From NCBI RefSeq assembly GCF_946480385.1, contig NZ_CAMLJP010000076.1, positions 1 through 32,353 of the forward strand: a DNA stretch of 32,353 nt, in the 5' to 3' direction. Shown here piece by piece: positions 17,176 to 24,570 of this stretch. The notes beneath the pieces were generated by a model. That model was given only the letters and a program-made list of their open reading frames with translations, was not told the DNA's origin and did no database searches. The position numbers and the translations under genes are program-made. Source of the stretch: an uncultured Azospirillum sp. (GTDB lineage: Bacteria; Pseudomonadota; Alphaproteobacteria; Azospirillales; Azospirillaceae). Position 1 is the first letter of the stretch. The number at the start of each line of letters is the position of its first letter.

Positions 17176-17910
17176 TTGAGCGCCTTTCCTCCTTTCCCCG
17201 ACGGCACCCTGTTCGACGCCGGCTGGCTGTCCGCCCTGTCGGAAGAGGTGCCGAGGGATGAGGCGCTCGACCGCGCCCGTCCGGTGGTGGCCGACGCCAT
17301 CGCCCGCACCGACGCGGCCGGGGCGGCGGCGCTGGCGCGCATCGACGCGCTGGTGAGGGGGGCGGCGCTCGACGCCATCCCGGCCCTGCTGGCGGCGGAG
17401 ACGGTGGACCTGCCGGAAGCCGCCGCGACCGCCGAACGCTCGATCCACGATTTGATGAGCCGCGTCGCCTACAAGCGGCGCGAGCTGATGCCGCTGTTCC
17501 CCGACTTGATCGAGCGTGTCGCCGCCGTCCATGCCGCCGCGGTGCAGGCTTGCGGCACCGCGCGCTGGCGCCTGATGGCGGCGCGGGCGCGTCTGCAGCC
17601 GGGCCGGCCGTCCAGCCCGATCCAGGGTGCCGGCACCCGCTATGTGAAGAGCGACCGTTTCGACGCCCGCGCCGCCGAGAGCCTGCCTGCCATCGACCGC
17701 ACCCGCGCCGACCGCATCCTGAAGCGGCTGGGCGAGGCGCCGGTTCCGGGCGAGCTGGAGCTGCGTCCGCTGGATGAGGGCGGCGACCTCTGGACCATCA
17801 AGGCCGGCGGGATCAGCCGCTTCATCCTGCGGGTCGAGCGCGATCGGCGGGGGCCATTCTACATGGTTGAGGATGTTGGGCCGCAGGCGGCTGACCCAGT
17901 CGCGTTCTAA
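17176..17910 (+). CDS. Uncharacterised protein with a RelE/ParE-like C-terminus
   Basis: A 244-residue protein that I do not recognise. It has no signal peptide or membrane segment and is Ala/Arg-rich. Residues 1-130 look helical; residues 180-235 (RILKRLGEAPVPGELELRPL, then GGDLWTIKAGGISRFILRVE) follow the order of a RelE/ParE toxin fold: helix, then 'L..L..G.LW.I..G..R.I..V'. That resemblance is visual only. The TTG start at 17176 is used because there is no ATG before residue 94 and AAGGCG lies upstream. It follows the DHH gene by 40 bp, suggesting co-transcription. Its stop overlaps the convergent cobD stop by 4 bp. No antitoxin-like partner is present. Confidence 0.7.
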   Translation: MSAFPPFPDGTLFDAGWLSALSEEVPRDEALDRARPVVADAIARTDAAGAAALARIDALVRGAALDAIPALLAAETVDLPEAAATAERSIHDLMSRVAYKRRELMPLFPDLIERVAAVHAAAVQACGTARWRLMAARARLQPGRPSSPIQGAGTRYVKSDRFDARAAESLPAIDRTRADRILKRLGEAPVPGELELRPLDEGGDLWTIKAGGISRFILRVERDRRGPFYMVEDVGPQAADPVAF

Positions 17911-18890
17911 ATTCCCGCCACGCCCCACAGCAGCAGCGCCACCAACCCGACCAGCAGCAATGCCGCGACGGCGGAGAGAGCGAGCGCTCGCCCGATGTCG
18001 GCGGGGGTGGCGCGGGCGCGGCCGTCGCCGATCCAGTTCTCGGTGATGACCACGCCGCCGTCGCGGTGCGGCCCGCCCAGCGCCAGCCCGAGCGCGCCGG
18101 CCATCGCGGCGATGGGCCAGCCCATGTTCAGCGACGGATGCTTGCGCGCGTCGCGTCCCAAGGCACGCAGGGCGGCGCCGGCCTTGGCGGTGCCGATGAA
18201 GGGGGCGGCCAGCGCCAGCAGCAGGCCGGCCAGCCGGGCGGGCAGGGCGTTCAGCGCATCGTCCAGCGTCGCCGCCGTCAGGCCGAAGCGGCCATGGCGG
18301 ACGCCGGGACTACCCAGCGCGGCGTCGGCGCCGTCCAGCGCGGTCCAGACGAACAGGCCCGGCACGCCGAGCAGGGCATAGCCGAAGACCGGCGCCACCA
18401 GCTTGCGGTCGAAGGCGCGGGCGGCGGCCTCCACCGCCGCGCGGGCGATGCCGTGCTCGTCCAGGCCGTAGACATGGCGGCGGGTCAGCGACTGGATCGC
18501 CTCCTGGCCGGGCACCCGCCCGCCGCTTTCCAGCGCCCGGCGCACCGCGCGGATGCGTGTCCAGGCGGCCCGGCCGCGCAGGCCGCAGAGCAGGGCCAGC
18601 AGTTCCGCCATCCAGCCGCGGCCGATGGAGCCGATCCATTCGATCAGCAGGCCGGCCGCCACCGCGATCAGCACCAGCGCCAGCACCACCAGCGCCCCAC
18701 GGATCACCTGGGCCGACTTGCCCCGCTCCGCCCGGTTCAGCCGGGCATCGGCGGCGTTGCAGAATCGCCGGGCCAGCCCTGCCGGGTCGGGCAGGATGCG
18801 GTCCAGCCAGTCGCCGAACAGCGCGTCGATCCCCAGCGCCAGCAGCAGGAGCAGCAGCGGGCCGGGACCGCCGAAGGCCGAACCGAACAT
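17907..18890 (-). CDS. cobD: Adenosylcobinamide-phosphate synthase CobD/CbiB
   Basis: A 327-residue inner-membrane enzyme that attaches (R)-1-amino-2-propanol or its phosphate to adenosylcobyrate in cobalamin synthesis. Supporting features: the N-terminal GIDALFGDWLDRILPDPAGL typical of CbiB, RRHVYGLDEHGIARAAVEAA, DRKLVAPVFGYALLGVPGL, the ARKHPSLNMGWPIAAMAGALG region, and the C-terminal GDGRARATPADIGRALAL. Several hydrophobic segments fit its membrane location. No other cob gene is in the window. The gene starts 28 bp after the ankyrin gene stop on the same strand and overlaps the convergent gene by 4 bp. Confidence 0.93.
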   Translation of the reverse strand: MFGSAFGGPGPLLLLLLALGIDALFGDWLDRILPDPAGLARRFCNAADARLNRAERGKSAQVIRGALVVLALVLIAVAAGLLIEWIGSIGRGWMAELLALLCGLRGRAAWTRIRAVRRALESGGRVPGQEAIQSLTRRHVYGLDEHGIARAAVEAAARAFDRKLVAPVFGYALLGVPGLFVWTALDGADAALGSPGVRHGRFGLTAATLDDALNALPARLAGLLLALAAPFIGTAKAGAALRALGRDARKHPSLNMGWPIAAMAGALGLALGGPHRDGGVVITENWIGDGRARATPADIGRALALSAVAALLLVGLVALLLWGVAGI

Positions 18891-18918
18891 GAGGTCTCCG
18901 CGAAGTAGAGTCGGACCG

Positions 18919-19482
18919 TCAGCGCGCGCCGGCCTGGCGCAGCAGGGTACCGACGCGGGCGTTGCGGCTGTCTTGCGCCCAGTTCAGCGCGGTCCGGCCG
19001 GTGAAGTCGGAACGGTCGACCTGCGCCCCGGCCTTCAGCAGCCGGTCCACCACGTCGGCCCGGCCGTTGCGGGCGGCGACCATCAGCGGGGTCATGCCCT
19101 CGCGATTCTCCATGTCGACTTTGGCGCCCTTTTTCAGCAGCAGGTCGATCAGCTCCGGATTGCCGTTCTCCGCCGCGGCCAGCAGCGGGGTGTTGCCCGC
19201 CTTGTCGGCGCGGTTGACGTTGGCGCCGCTCTCGAGCAGCAGCTTGGCGATGGCCGGGCTGGAGCGGTCGACGGCGGCCAGCAGGGCGGTCTTGCCGTGG
19301 ATGTCGGCCTGATTCGGGTTCTCGCCCCGCAACAGGGCGCCCTTCGCCTTGGCGACGTCGCCGTCATTGACCGCCTGCATCAGCCCGGTGTCCTGGAACA
19401 GGCTGATCTGGGCGAGGGCCGGGGCGGCGGAACCGGCGGACAGGCCGGCGGCGAACAGGGTGGCGAGCAGGAGCCGCTTCAT
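18919..19482 (-). CDS. Exported ankyrin-repeat protein
   Basis: A 187-residue protein: signal peptide 1-24 (MKRLLLATLFAAGLSAGSAAP followed by ALA-Q), then about four ankyrin repeats. The repeats are recognisable by their TPLLAAAENG-type turns: KTALLAAVDRSSPAIAKLLL, NTPLLAAAENGNPELIDLLL, MTPLMVAARNGRADVVDRLL, RTALNWAQDSRNARVGTLLR. Such proteins usually bind a partner protein in the periplasm; in some bacteria they sit beside catalase. The start at 19482 is supported by AAGGAAGGA about 9 bases upstream and by the signal peptide; the frame extends 15 codons further without meaning. It is 28 bp upstream of cobD and probably in one transcript with it. Confidence 0.9.
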   Translation of the reverse strand: MKRLLLATLFAAGLSAGSAAPALAQISLFQDTGLMQAVNDGDVAKAKGALLRGENPNQADIHGKTALLAAVDRSSPAIAKLLLESGANVNRADKAGNTPLLAAAENGNPELIDLLLKKGAKVDMENREGMTPLMVAARNGRADVVDRLLKAGAQVDRSDFTGRTALNWAQDSRNARVGTLLRQAGAR

Positions 19483-19524
19483 GGCGGGTATCCTTCCTTG
19501 ACAGCAGGGGTGCCGGATACTAGC

Positions 19525-19543
19525 CAAAAGACAGGTGCTTTTG
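19525..19543. promoter_or_regulatory. CAAAAG-N7-CTTTTG dyad between divergent genes
   Basis: Perfect 6-bp inverted arms (19525-19530 and 19538-19543) in the 110-bp region between the ankyrin gene and the small CydP-like gene. It is a possible operator serving either direction; there is no T run after it, so it is not a terminator. Confidence 0.25.
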
Positions 19544-19592
19544 CCAGATCGGCATTCGTCTCCAAGCCTGCTGCATCGACAGGTTGAAGCTC

Positions 19593-19736
19593 ATGCTCCG
19601 CAATCCGCTGGCCCGTCACATCGCGCTGTTCCTGCTGGTGAAGGCCTTGTTGATCGGGTTGGGCCTCTGGTGGTTCCTGGGCGCCATGCCGGAGCCGCGC
19701 GGCACAGTCTACCCGCCCGTCGCATCGCGACCCTGA
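19593..19736 (+). CDS. Small CydP-like membrane protein (47 residues)
   Basis: A 47-residue protein from ATG 19593 to TGA 19736: MLRNPLARHIALFLLVKALL, then IGLGLWWFLGAMPEPRG and a short Pro/Ser/Arg tail. One transmembrane helix (about 9-30) preceded by 'NPLAR.IAL.LLVK' and followed by 'LWW' is the pattern of the putative cytochrome oxidase small subunit CydP. AGGTTGAAG lies just upstream. It is below the length usually used for ORF calling. The identification is by remembered pattern; no cyd or cyo oxidase gene lies in the window, so the partner would be elsewhere. It precedes the stress-like membrane protein gene by 72 bp. Confidence 0.65.
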   Translation: MLRNPLARHIALFLLVKALLIGLGLWWFLGAMPEPRGTVYPPVASRP

Positions 19737-19808
19737 GCGGAACCTTGCGCCCGGTTTCCGGTTGGATCTGGATTGTTCGGACTTCCTGCGAAGCGAAGGG
19801 GTGGAGGC

Positions 19809-20441
19809 ATGATCGAGAGCCGCGACCAGAACCCGACCACGATCGATTCCAGCGCCTGGACGGGCGACAGCGGAACCACCGGAGCCGATGCTGCGGTGCG
19901 CGAGGCCGTGGCGGTCTTCGACAGCCGTGAGGCCCTGCAGAGCGCCATCGACGACCTGACCCTGGCCGGCTTCCAGCGCCACGAGCTGAGCGTGCTGGCC
20001 AATGACGAGACGATCCGTGAGCGTCTGGGCGGCGTGCCCGGCGATGTCGGCAGCCTCGCCCACGATCCCGACGCGCCGCGGCAAGCCTACATCTCGCCGG
20101 AGGATGTTGGCAGCGGCAAGGGCGCCGCGGTCGGCTTCCCCGCCTATGTCGGCGCGATCATCGCCACCGGGGCCGTGCTGGCCACCGGCGGCACGGCGCT
20201 TGCCGCCGCCGCGGCTGCCGCGGCCGCCGGTGTGGGCAGCGGAGCGGCCGGGTCCTTCCTGTCGCAATGGATCACCGACAAGCGCAACGAGCCGATGCTG
20301 CAGCAGCTCGACAAGGGCGGCATCCTGCTTTGGGTCAATGTCGGCGATGCCGCGCGCGAACGCATCGCGCTGGAGGTTCTGAACCGCCACGCCGCCCATC
20401 CGGCCGAGGTGCACGAGGTTCGTCAGACCGGATCCGAGTGA
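19809..20441 (+). CDS. Membrane protein with a general-stress-protein-17M-like N-terminal domain
   Basis: A 210-residue protein. Residues about 33-65 (VREAVAVFDSREALQSAIDD, then LTLAGFQRHELSVLA) form a beta-alpha-beta unit like the YflT/GSP-17M heat-stress domain. A Gly/Ala-rich hydrophobic pair (about 106-150) typical of small membrane 'glycine-zipper' segments follows, then the C-terminal KGGILLWVNVGDAARERIAL module, which may complete the alpha/beta fold. The ATG at 19809 is preceded by GGAGG; an upstream start at 19773 has no ribosome site. Function unknown; such proteins are often stress-linked. It is convergent with the DUF1329 gene (3 bp between stops). Confidence 0.75.
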   Translation: MIESRDQNPTTIDSSAWTGDSGTTGADAAVREAVAVFDSREALQSAIDDLTLAGFQRHELSVLANDETIRERLGGVPGDVGSLAHDPDAPRQAYISPEDVGSGKGAAVGFPAYVGAIIATGAVLATGGTALAAAAAAAAAGVGSGAAGSFLSQWITDKRNEPMLQQLDKGGILLWVNVGDAARERIALEVLNRHAAHPAEVHEVRQTGSE

Positions 20442-20444
20442 TCG

Positions 20445-21839
20445 CTATCCCCGGCGTCCGCGGCGGACCAGGGCGTCGGGGGTGAAATCCTGCGGCGTCA
20501 ACGGCGCGCCGAACATCGCCGGCGGCAGGCCGTTGTCCAGGCCGCGGGCGGTGTAGCGGTCGGCGGTCAGGTCGAAGGCGAATTCCACCGCCGGCACCAG
20601 GGCGGGGACCTGCCAATGCTGCACCGGGTGCGCCTCGGCGTAGCGCAGCAGGTCGCCCTTGCCGTCGTAATGCTCCGAGGCCAGGATCTGCCAGCTGTCC
20701 TCATCCAGGTAATAGGTGCGGTCGGGCAGGGCGTGCTGGAAATTCGGCTTCAGCCGGGCATCGACCACCCAGACCCGGTGCATCTCATAGCGCAGGAACT
20801 GCGGGTTGGGGTGCCCCGGCCACAGGATGTCCCGCATCGTCAGGCCGGGGTTGGACAGCCGGTAGGCATTGTACGGCATGTACATCTCGCGCCGCGTCAC
20901 CAGCGTGTAGTCGAAGCGGTCGAGTGCGCCGCTGAACATGTCCAGCATGTCGGCGGTACAGATGCCGCCCGTCACCGGGTCCGGCGTGTCATAGGCGAAG
21001 TCGGGCGCCCTCACCACGCGGCCACGCTCCCCCTCCCTTGCCCAGGCGTGGGTGCGCGCGGCGATGGGGTCGAGGGTCCCCTGCAGGATCAGGCTGCTGC
21101 CGGCCTGCTCCCTCGGTTCCAGGATGGTGCGGCGATAGAGCAGCGGCGGTGCCGCCATGTCGCCGTCGGCATAGGGGGAGGCGAACTCCTCCCGCAGCTT
21201 CGTCATCGAACGGCTGCCGTCGCCGGACTGGACTGCGGTCAGGCTGGTGCGCGACACGCTGCCGCCGCGCCAGCGGAGCTTGTGGTTCCACATCGCCTGC
21301 ACGCCGTTGGCGGGGATGGGAAAGGGCACGCCGACCGAAGCACCGCGCAATGCCAGGCCGTTTTCCCCAAGACCGGCGCGGTCGGCGTTGACAAGCGTGG
21401 CGTCATAGATCCGCTGCGGTGCGGCGGCACTGCGGTGGCAGGGGAACAGCGCCAGTTCGAAGCTTTCCGGATATTTCGCCAGCAGCGCCTGCTGCCCGGC
21501 GGTCAGCCGAACCTTGTAGCGTTCGACATCGGCGGCGCCGACGGTGAACCAGCGGACGTCCTCGATATAGGGATCGATCGGCGGGCGGCCGGGCACATAA
21601 CCACGCGGTGCGGTGGTCAGCCCGCCGGTCCAGGGCGGGATCGCCCGCGTGCGGTTGCCGGCCCGCACCGCGCCGAAGGGCGTCAGCTCCTCGCCCAGCC
21701 GCGGCACGCCGACGTCGGGCGGAGCGTTCTGGGCGAAGGCGCATGGTGCGGCGGCGGTGGCGGCAGCCCCCAGCAGCAGGCCGAGGGCCTCCCGCCGGCC
21801 GGGCCGGAAATCGAGTTGGAAGTCCGTCGGATCGCTCAT
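20445..21839 (-). CDS. DUF1329 periplasmic/outer-membrane-associated protein
   Basis: A 464-residue exported protein of the DUF1329 family, which has a LolB-like fold and is often found near RND or outer-membrane systems. The start carries a twin-arginine-like signal (GRREALGLLLGAAATAAAPC, about 14-33, with cleavage near AFA-Q). Body motifs fit DUF1329: LTPFGAVRAGN near the start, IPPWTGGL, the MEP-type central sheet, RREMYMPYNAYRL, RYEMHRVWVVDARLKPNFQH and RTYYLDEDSWQIL. It lies 10 bp downstream of the hybrid kinase gene and probably belongs to its transcript. A 14-bp tandem duplication at the start creates an upstream out-of-frame ATG (see the repeat at 21828-21854). Role unknown. Confidence 0.85.
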   Translation of the reverse strand: MSDPTDFQLDFRPGRREALGLLLGAAATAAAPCAFAQNAPPDVGVPRLGEELTPFGAVRAGNRTRAIPPWTGGLTTAPRGYVPGRPPIDPYIEDVRWFTVGAADVERYKVRLTAGQQALLAKYPESFELALFPCHRSAAAPQRIYDATLVNADRAGLGENGLALRGASVGVPFPIPANGVQAMWNHKLRWRGGSVSRTSLTAVQSGDGSRSMTKLREEFASPYADGDMAAPPLLYRRTILEPREQAGSSLILQGTLDPIAARTHAWAREGERGRVVRAPDFAYDTPDPVTGGICTADMLDMFSGALDRFDYTLVTRREMYMPYNAYRLSNPGLTMRDILWPGHPNPQFLRYEMHRVWVVDARLKPNFQHALPDRTYYLDEDSWQILASEHYDGKGDLLRYAEAHPVQHWQVPALVPAVEFAFDLTADRYTARGLDNGLPPAMFGAPLTPQDFTPDALVRRGRRG

Positions 21840-21854
21840 GCCGGATCGCTCATG
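21828..21854. repeat. 14-bp tandem duplication duplicating the DUF1329 start codon
   Basis: CGGATCGCTCATG occurs at 21828-21840 and 21842-21854. On the minus strand each copy begins ATGAGCGATCCG. The upstream ATG (21851-21853) overlaps the hybrid kinase stop as ATGA but reads only MSDPA then TGA, and that TGA overlaps the second, productive ATG at 21839. The period of 14 is not a multiple of three, so the two starts are in different frames. Confidence 0.9.
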
Positions 21855-24570
21855 TCCTTAGCCGCTCCGTTCCGGCAAGTTCCTGTTCGATGGCGGCGCA
21901 GGTCGCGGCGAAGCTGTCGCGCAGCCGGTCGGCCGCTTGCGCCAGCCGGTCGAGCGTGGCGCCTTCGGTGGCGGCCTGTTCCAAAAGGCGGGCCGCCTCC
22001 GCCAGCGGCTTGGCGCCGGCATTGCGGGAGGAGCCTTTCAGATTGTGGGCGCAGGCCCGCACCCAATCACGGTCGCCGTTGCCGAGCGCCGTCCCCAGGT
22101 CGGCAAGCACGCCGCGGCTGATGGTAACGAAATCGTTCAGCAGCTCCGCCAGCATCGCGGCATCGCCGCCGCACAGCGCGCGCAGATTGCCGAGATCGAC
22201 CAATGCGCCGTTGCCGGCAGCGGTGGCGGTGGTCGGTACAGGCGGCGCCTTTGCCGCATCGGGAATCGCGGCATCGGCTGCGGCCGGCGGCATCCAGCGG
22301 GCCAGCGTCACCGCCAGTTGCGACAGTTCCAGCGGCTTGCTCAGCACATCGTCCATGCCGGCGGCGCGATAGCTTTCGATGTCGGCCGGTGCGGCGTTGG
22401 CGGTGATGGCAACGATGGGCAAGCGGTTGCCCACGCCGGCCGACGCCTCGCCGCTGCGGACCTGACGGGTCAATTCGAACCCGTCGATCTCCGGCATCTG
22501 GACGTCGGTCAGCAGCATGGCGTAGCGGCGCCGGCCCTGCCGCATGGCGTCGAGTGCCGCCAGCGCCTCCGCCCCGCCCGGCGCCATCTCCGCGGCATAG
22601 CCCAGCGCCTGCAACTGCATCTGCAGAACCTTGCGGTTCACCGGGTTGTCTTCCGCCACCAGGATCAGCCGGCCCTGGGCCATCGCCTCCTCGACGCTGG
22701 GTGCGCCCTGGCCGTTGGCAGAGCCGGCGGCAGGGCTGGCCGTGCCGCGTCCAATCCTGGTCGAGGCGTGTGCCGCCGAGGAACGGTGGGGGTGGGCCTG
22801 GGCCGCCGGCTGGGGAGGGCACAGACGCCCCGCGGCGATGGCCACCGCACGCAGCAGCACCAGCCGGCGCAGCGGCCGGCTCAGCACCATCGTGCCCGGC
22901 TCCGCCCCCCGCGTGCCGGGGAGGGAGTCGGGACTAGGCTTTCCGCCGGTTTCGTGGCAGAGCAGGACCACCGGCGGCCGGGCCTCGCCGCTGCGTCGCC
23001 CCAGCTCCTCCGGTGCGCAGGCGGCGGCGGGGATGTGCAGCGCCTCGTCGATGACGACGACCCCGACGGCGCAGCCGGCCTCCCGCGCGATGCGGGCCTG
23101 GGCCGCCAGCTCGGGCGGCGAGGCGGCGGGCAGCACGTGGGCGCCGGCCTGCTCCAGATAGCGGGCGAGGAAACCCCGCTCCATATCGTCGGGCACGCCC
23201 AGCAGGACCGTCAGCCCGTCGAGCCCGATGGCGTCCTGGCTGTCCTCCGCCGACGCCGGGCCGGCGGCGCGGTCCATCGGCAGGCGCAGCCAGAAGGTGG
23301 AGCCTTCGCCGGGCTGGCTCTCCACCCCGATCTCGCCGCCCATCAGCGCCGCCAGCCGCCGGCTGATCGACAGTCCCAGACCGGTGCCGCCGAAACGCCG
23401 GGTGGTGGAGCTTTCGGCTTGGGTGAATGGTTGGAACAGGCGCTGGCAGTTGGCCTCGGCGATGCCGATGCCGGTGTCGGACACGGCGATGCGCAGCAGC
23501 GGCCCGGCCGCATCGCGCTGTGTGCCGGCCGGCTCCAGTTCGGCGCGCAGCACAACGCGGCCAGTTTCGGTGAACTTGATGGCGTTGCCGGCCAGATTGA
23601 ACAGGATCTGGCGCAGCCGCACCGGATCGCCCAGCAATGCCTGTGGAATTGCCGGATCCACATAGGTCAGCAGCGTCAGCCCCTTGGCTCCGGCGGCGGG
23701 TGCCAACGTTTCCGCCACGCCTTCCACCAGGGCCGGCACCGACAGCGCCACCCGCTCCAGATCCATCTTCCCGGCTTCGATCTTCGAGAAGTCCAGGATG
23801 TCGTCGATGATCCGCAGCAGGGCATTGGCCGATTCGCGCATGGTGCCGACTGTGTCGCGCTGCTGCTCGTCCAGGTCGGTCCGCTCCAGCAGGCCCAGCA
23901 TCCCCAGCACCCCGTTCATCGGCGTGCGGATCTCGTGGCTCATGGTGGCGAGAAAGGCGGATTTGGCTTTGGTCGCCTCTTCCGCCTGCTCGCGGCTCTC
24001 GCGCAGCTCGCGCGTGCGCTCCGCCACCCGGGTTTCGATCGACAGGATCTGGTCGAAGGCGCGCAGCGCCGCGATCACCGCGGTGAACAGGCTCTCGGCC
24101 GACAAATCGGCTTTCGGCTTGTAGTCGTTGATGTCGTAATCGACGATCACGTCGCGCTGCGGCGCCTGTCCCGGCTGACCGGTGCGCAGGATGATGCGGA
24201 CGTCGCGGTTGCCCAGCTCGTCGCGGATCCAGCGCACCAGCTTCAGGCCGGAGTCGTCCTCCTCCATCACCACGTCCAGCAGGATCACGGCGATGTCGCG
24301 CCGGTGTTCCAGCACGTTGCGGGCGTCCGCCGCGGTGAAGCTGCTGATCAGGTCCAGCCGCCGCCGCTGGAAGGTGACGTCGGCCAGCAGCAATCCGGTC
24401 ATGGAATGCACGTCGGACTCGTCGTCGACCACCAGGATCGGCCAGGGCGGTGCCGCCGGGTCGACGATGGCCGCGCGGGCCACCGCCACCGCGTCATGCC
24501 CGGCCGCGGCACCGTCCGCCTCTTCGTCGGCGAACAGGATCTCGTCGTCGTCGTAGGCGCCGCTGCTCAT
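21850..24570 (-). CDS. Hybrid histidine kinase: REC-HisKA-HATPase-pseudoREC-REC-HPt
   Basis: A 906-residue soluble phosphorelay protein. An N-terminal receiver (about 44-172, phosphoacceptor Asp99, conserved Lys151 in DYKPK) precedes a coiled coil (175-205), HisKA with His212 in [13 protein letters not shown], and HATPase_c (Asn329, DTGIGI 365-370, GGTGLGL 394-400). Next is a receiver-like domain (about 452-580) with a lone Asp508 and no clear acidic pair or switch lysine, then a complete receiver (635-755: Glu640/Asp641, Asp689, Lys745) and a C-terminal HPt domain with His842 in [12 protein letters not shown]. The first receiver resembles those of response regulators with DUF3369. The start codon overlaps the stop of the membrane kinase upstream (ATGA), so the two are translationally coupled and likely one pathway. 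HPt implies a further receiver partner. Confidence 0.92.
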   Translation of the reverse strand: MSSGAYDDDEILFADEEADGAAAGHDAVAVARAAIVDPAAPPWPILVVDDESDVHSMTGLLLADVTFQRRRLDLISSFTAADARNVLEHRRDIAVILLDVVMEEDDSGLKLVRWIRDELGNRDVRIILRTGQPGQAPQRDVIVDYDINDYKPKADLSAESLFTAVIAALRAFDQILSIETRVAERTRELRESREQAEEATKAKSAFLATMSHEIRTPMNGVLGMLGLLERTDLDEQQRDTVGTMRESANALLRIIDDILDFSKIEAGKMDLERVALSVPALVEGVAETLAPAAGAKGLTLLTYVDPAIPQALLGDPVRLRQILFNLAGNAIKFTETGRVVLRAELEPAGTQRDAAGPLLRIAVSDTGIGIAEANCQRLFQPFTQAESSTTRRFGGTGLGLSISRRLAALMGGEIGVESQPGEGSTFWLRLPMDRAAGPASAEDSQDAIGLDGLTVLLGVPDDMERGFLARYLEQAGAHVLPAASPPELAAQARIAREAGCAVGVVVIDEALHIPAAACAPEELGRRSGEARPPVVLLCHETGGKPSPDSLPGTRGAEPGTMVLSRPLRRLVLLRAVAIAAGRLCPPQPAAQAHPHRSSAAHASTRIGRGTASPAAGSANGQGAPSVEEAMAQGRLILVAEDNPVNRKVLQMQLQALGYAAEMAPGGAEALAALDAMRQGRRRYAMLLTDVQMPEIDGFELTRQVRSGEASAGVGNRLPIVAITANAAPADIESYRAAGMDDVLSKPLELSQLAVTLARWMPPAAADAAIPDAAKAPPVPTTATAAGNGALVDLGNLRALCGGDAAMLAELLNDFVTISRGVLADLGTALGNGDRDWVRACAHNLKGSSRNAGAKPLAEAARLLEQAATEGATLDRLAQAADRLRDSFAATCAAIEQELAGTERLRT

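Noticed and set aside
20161..20250. Alanine/glycine run at about 20196-20250 as a coding repeat
   Set aside because: It is simple Ala/Gly membrane-helix composition, not a periodic DNA repeat.
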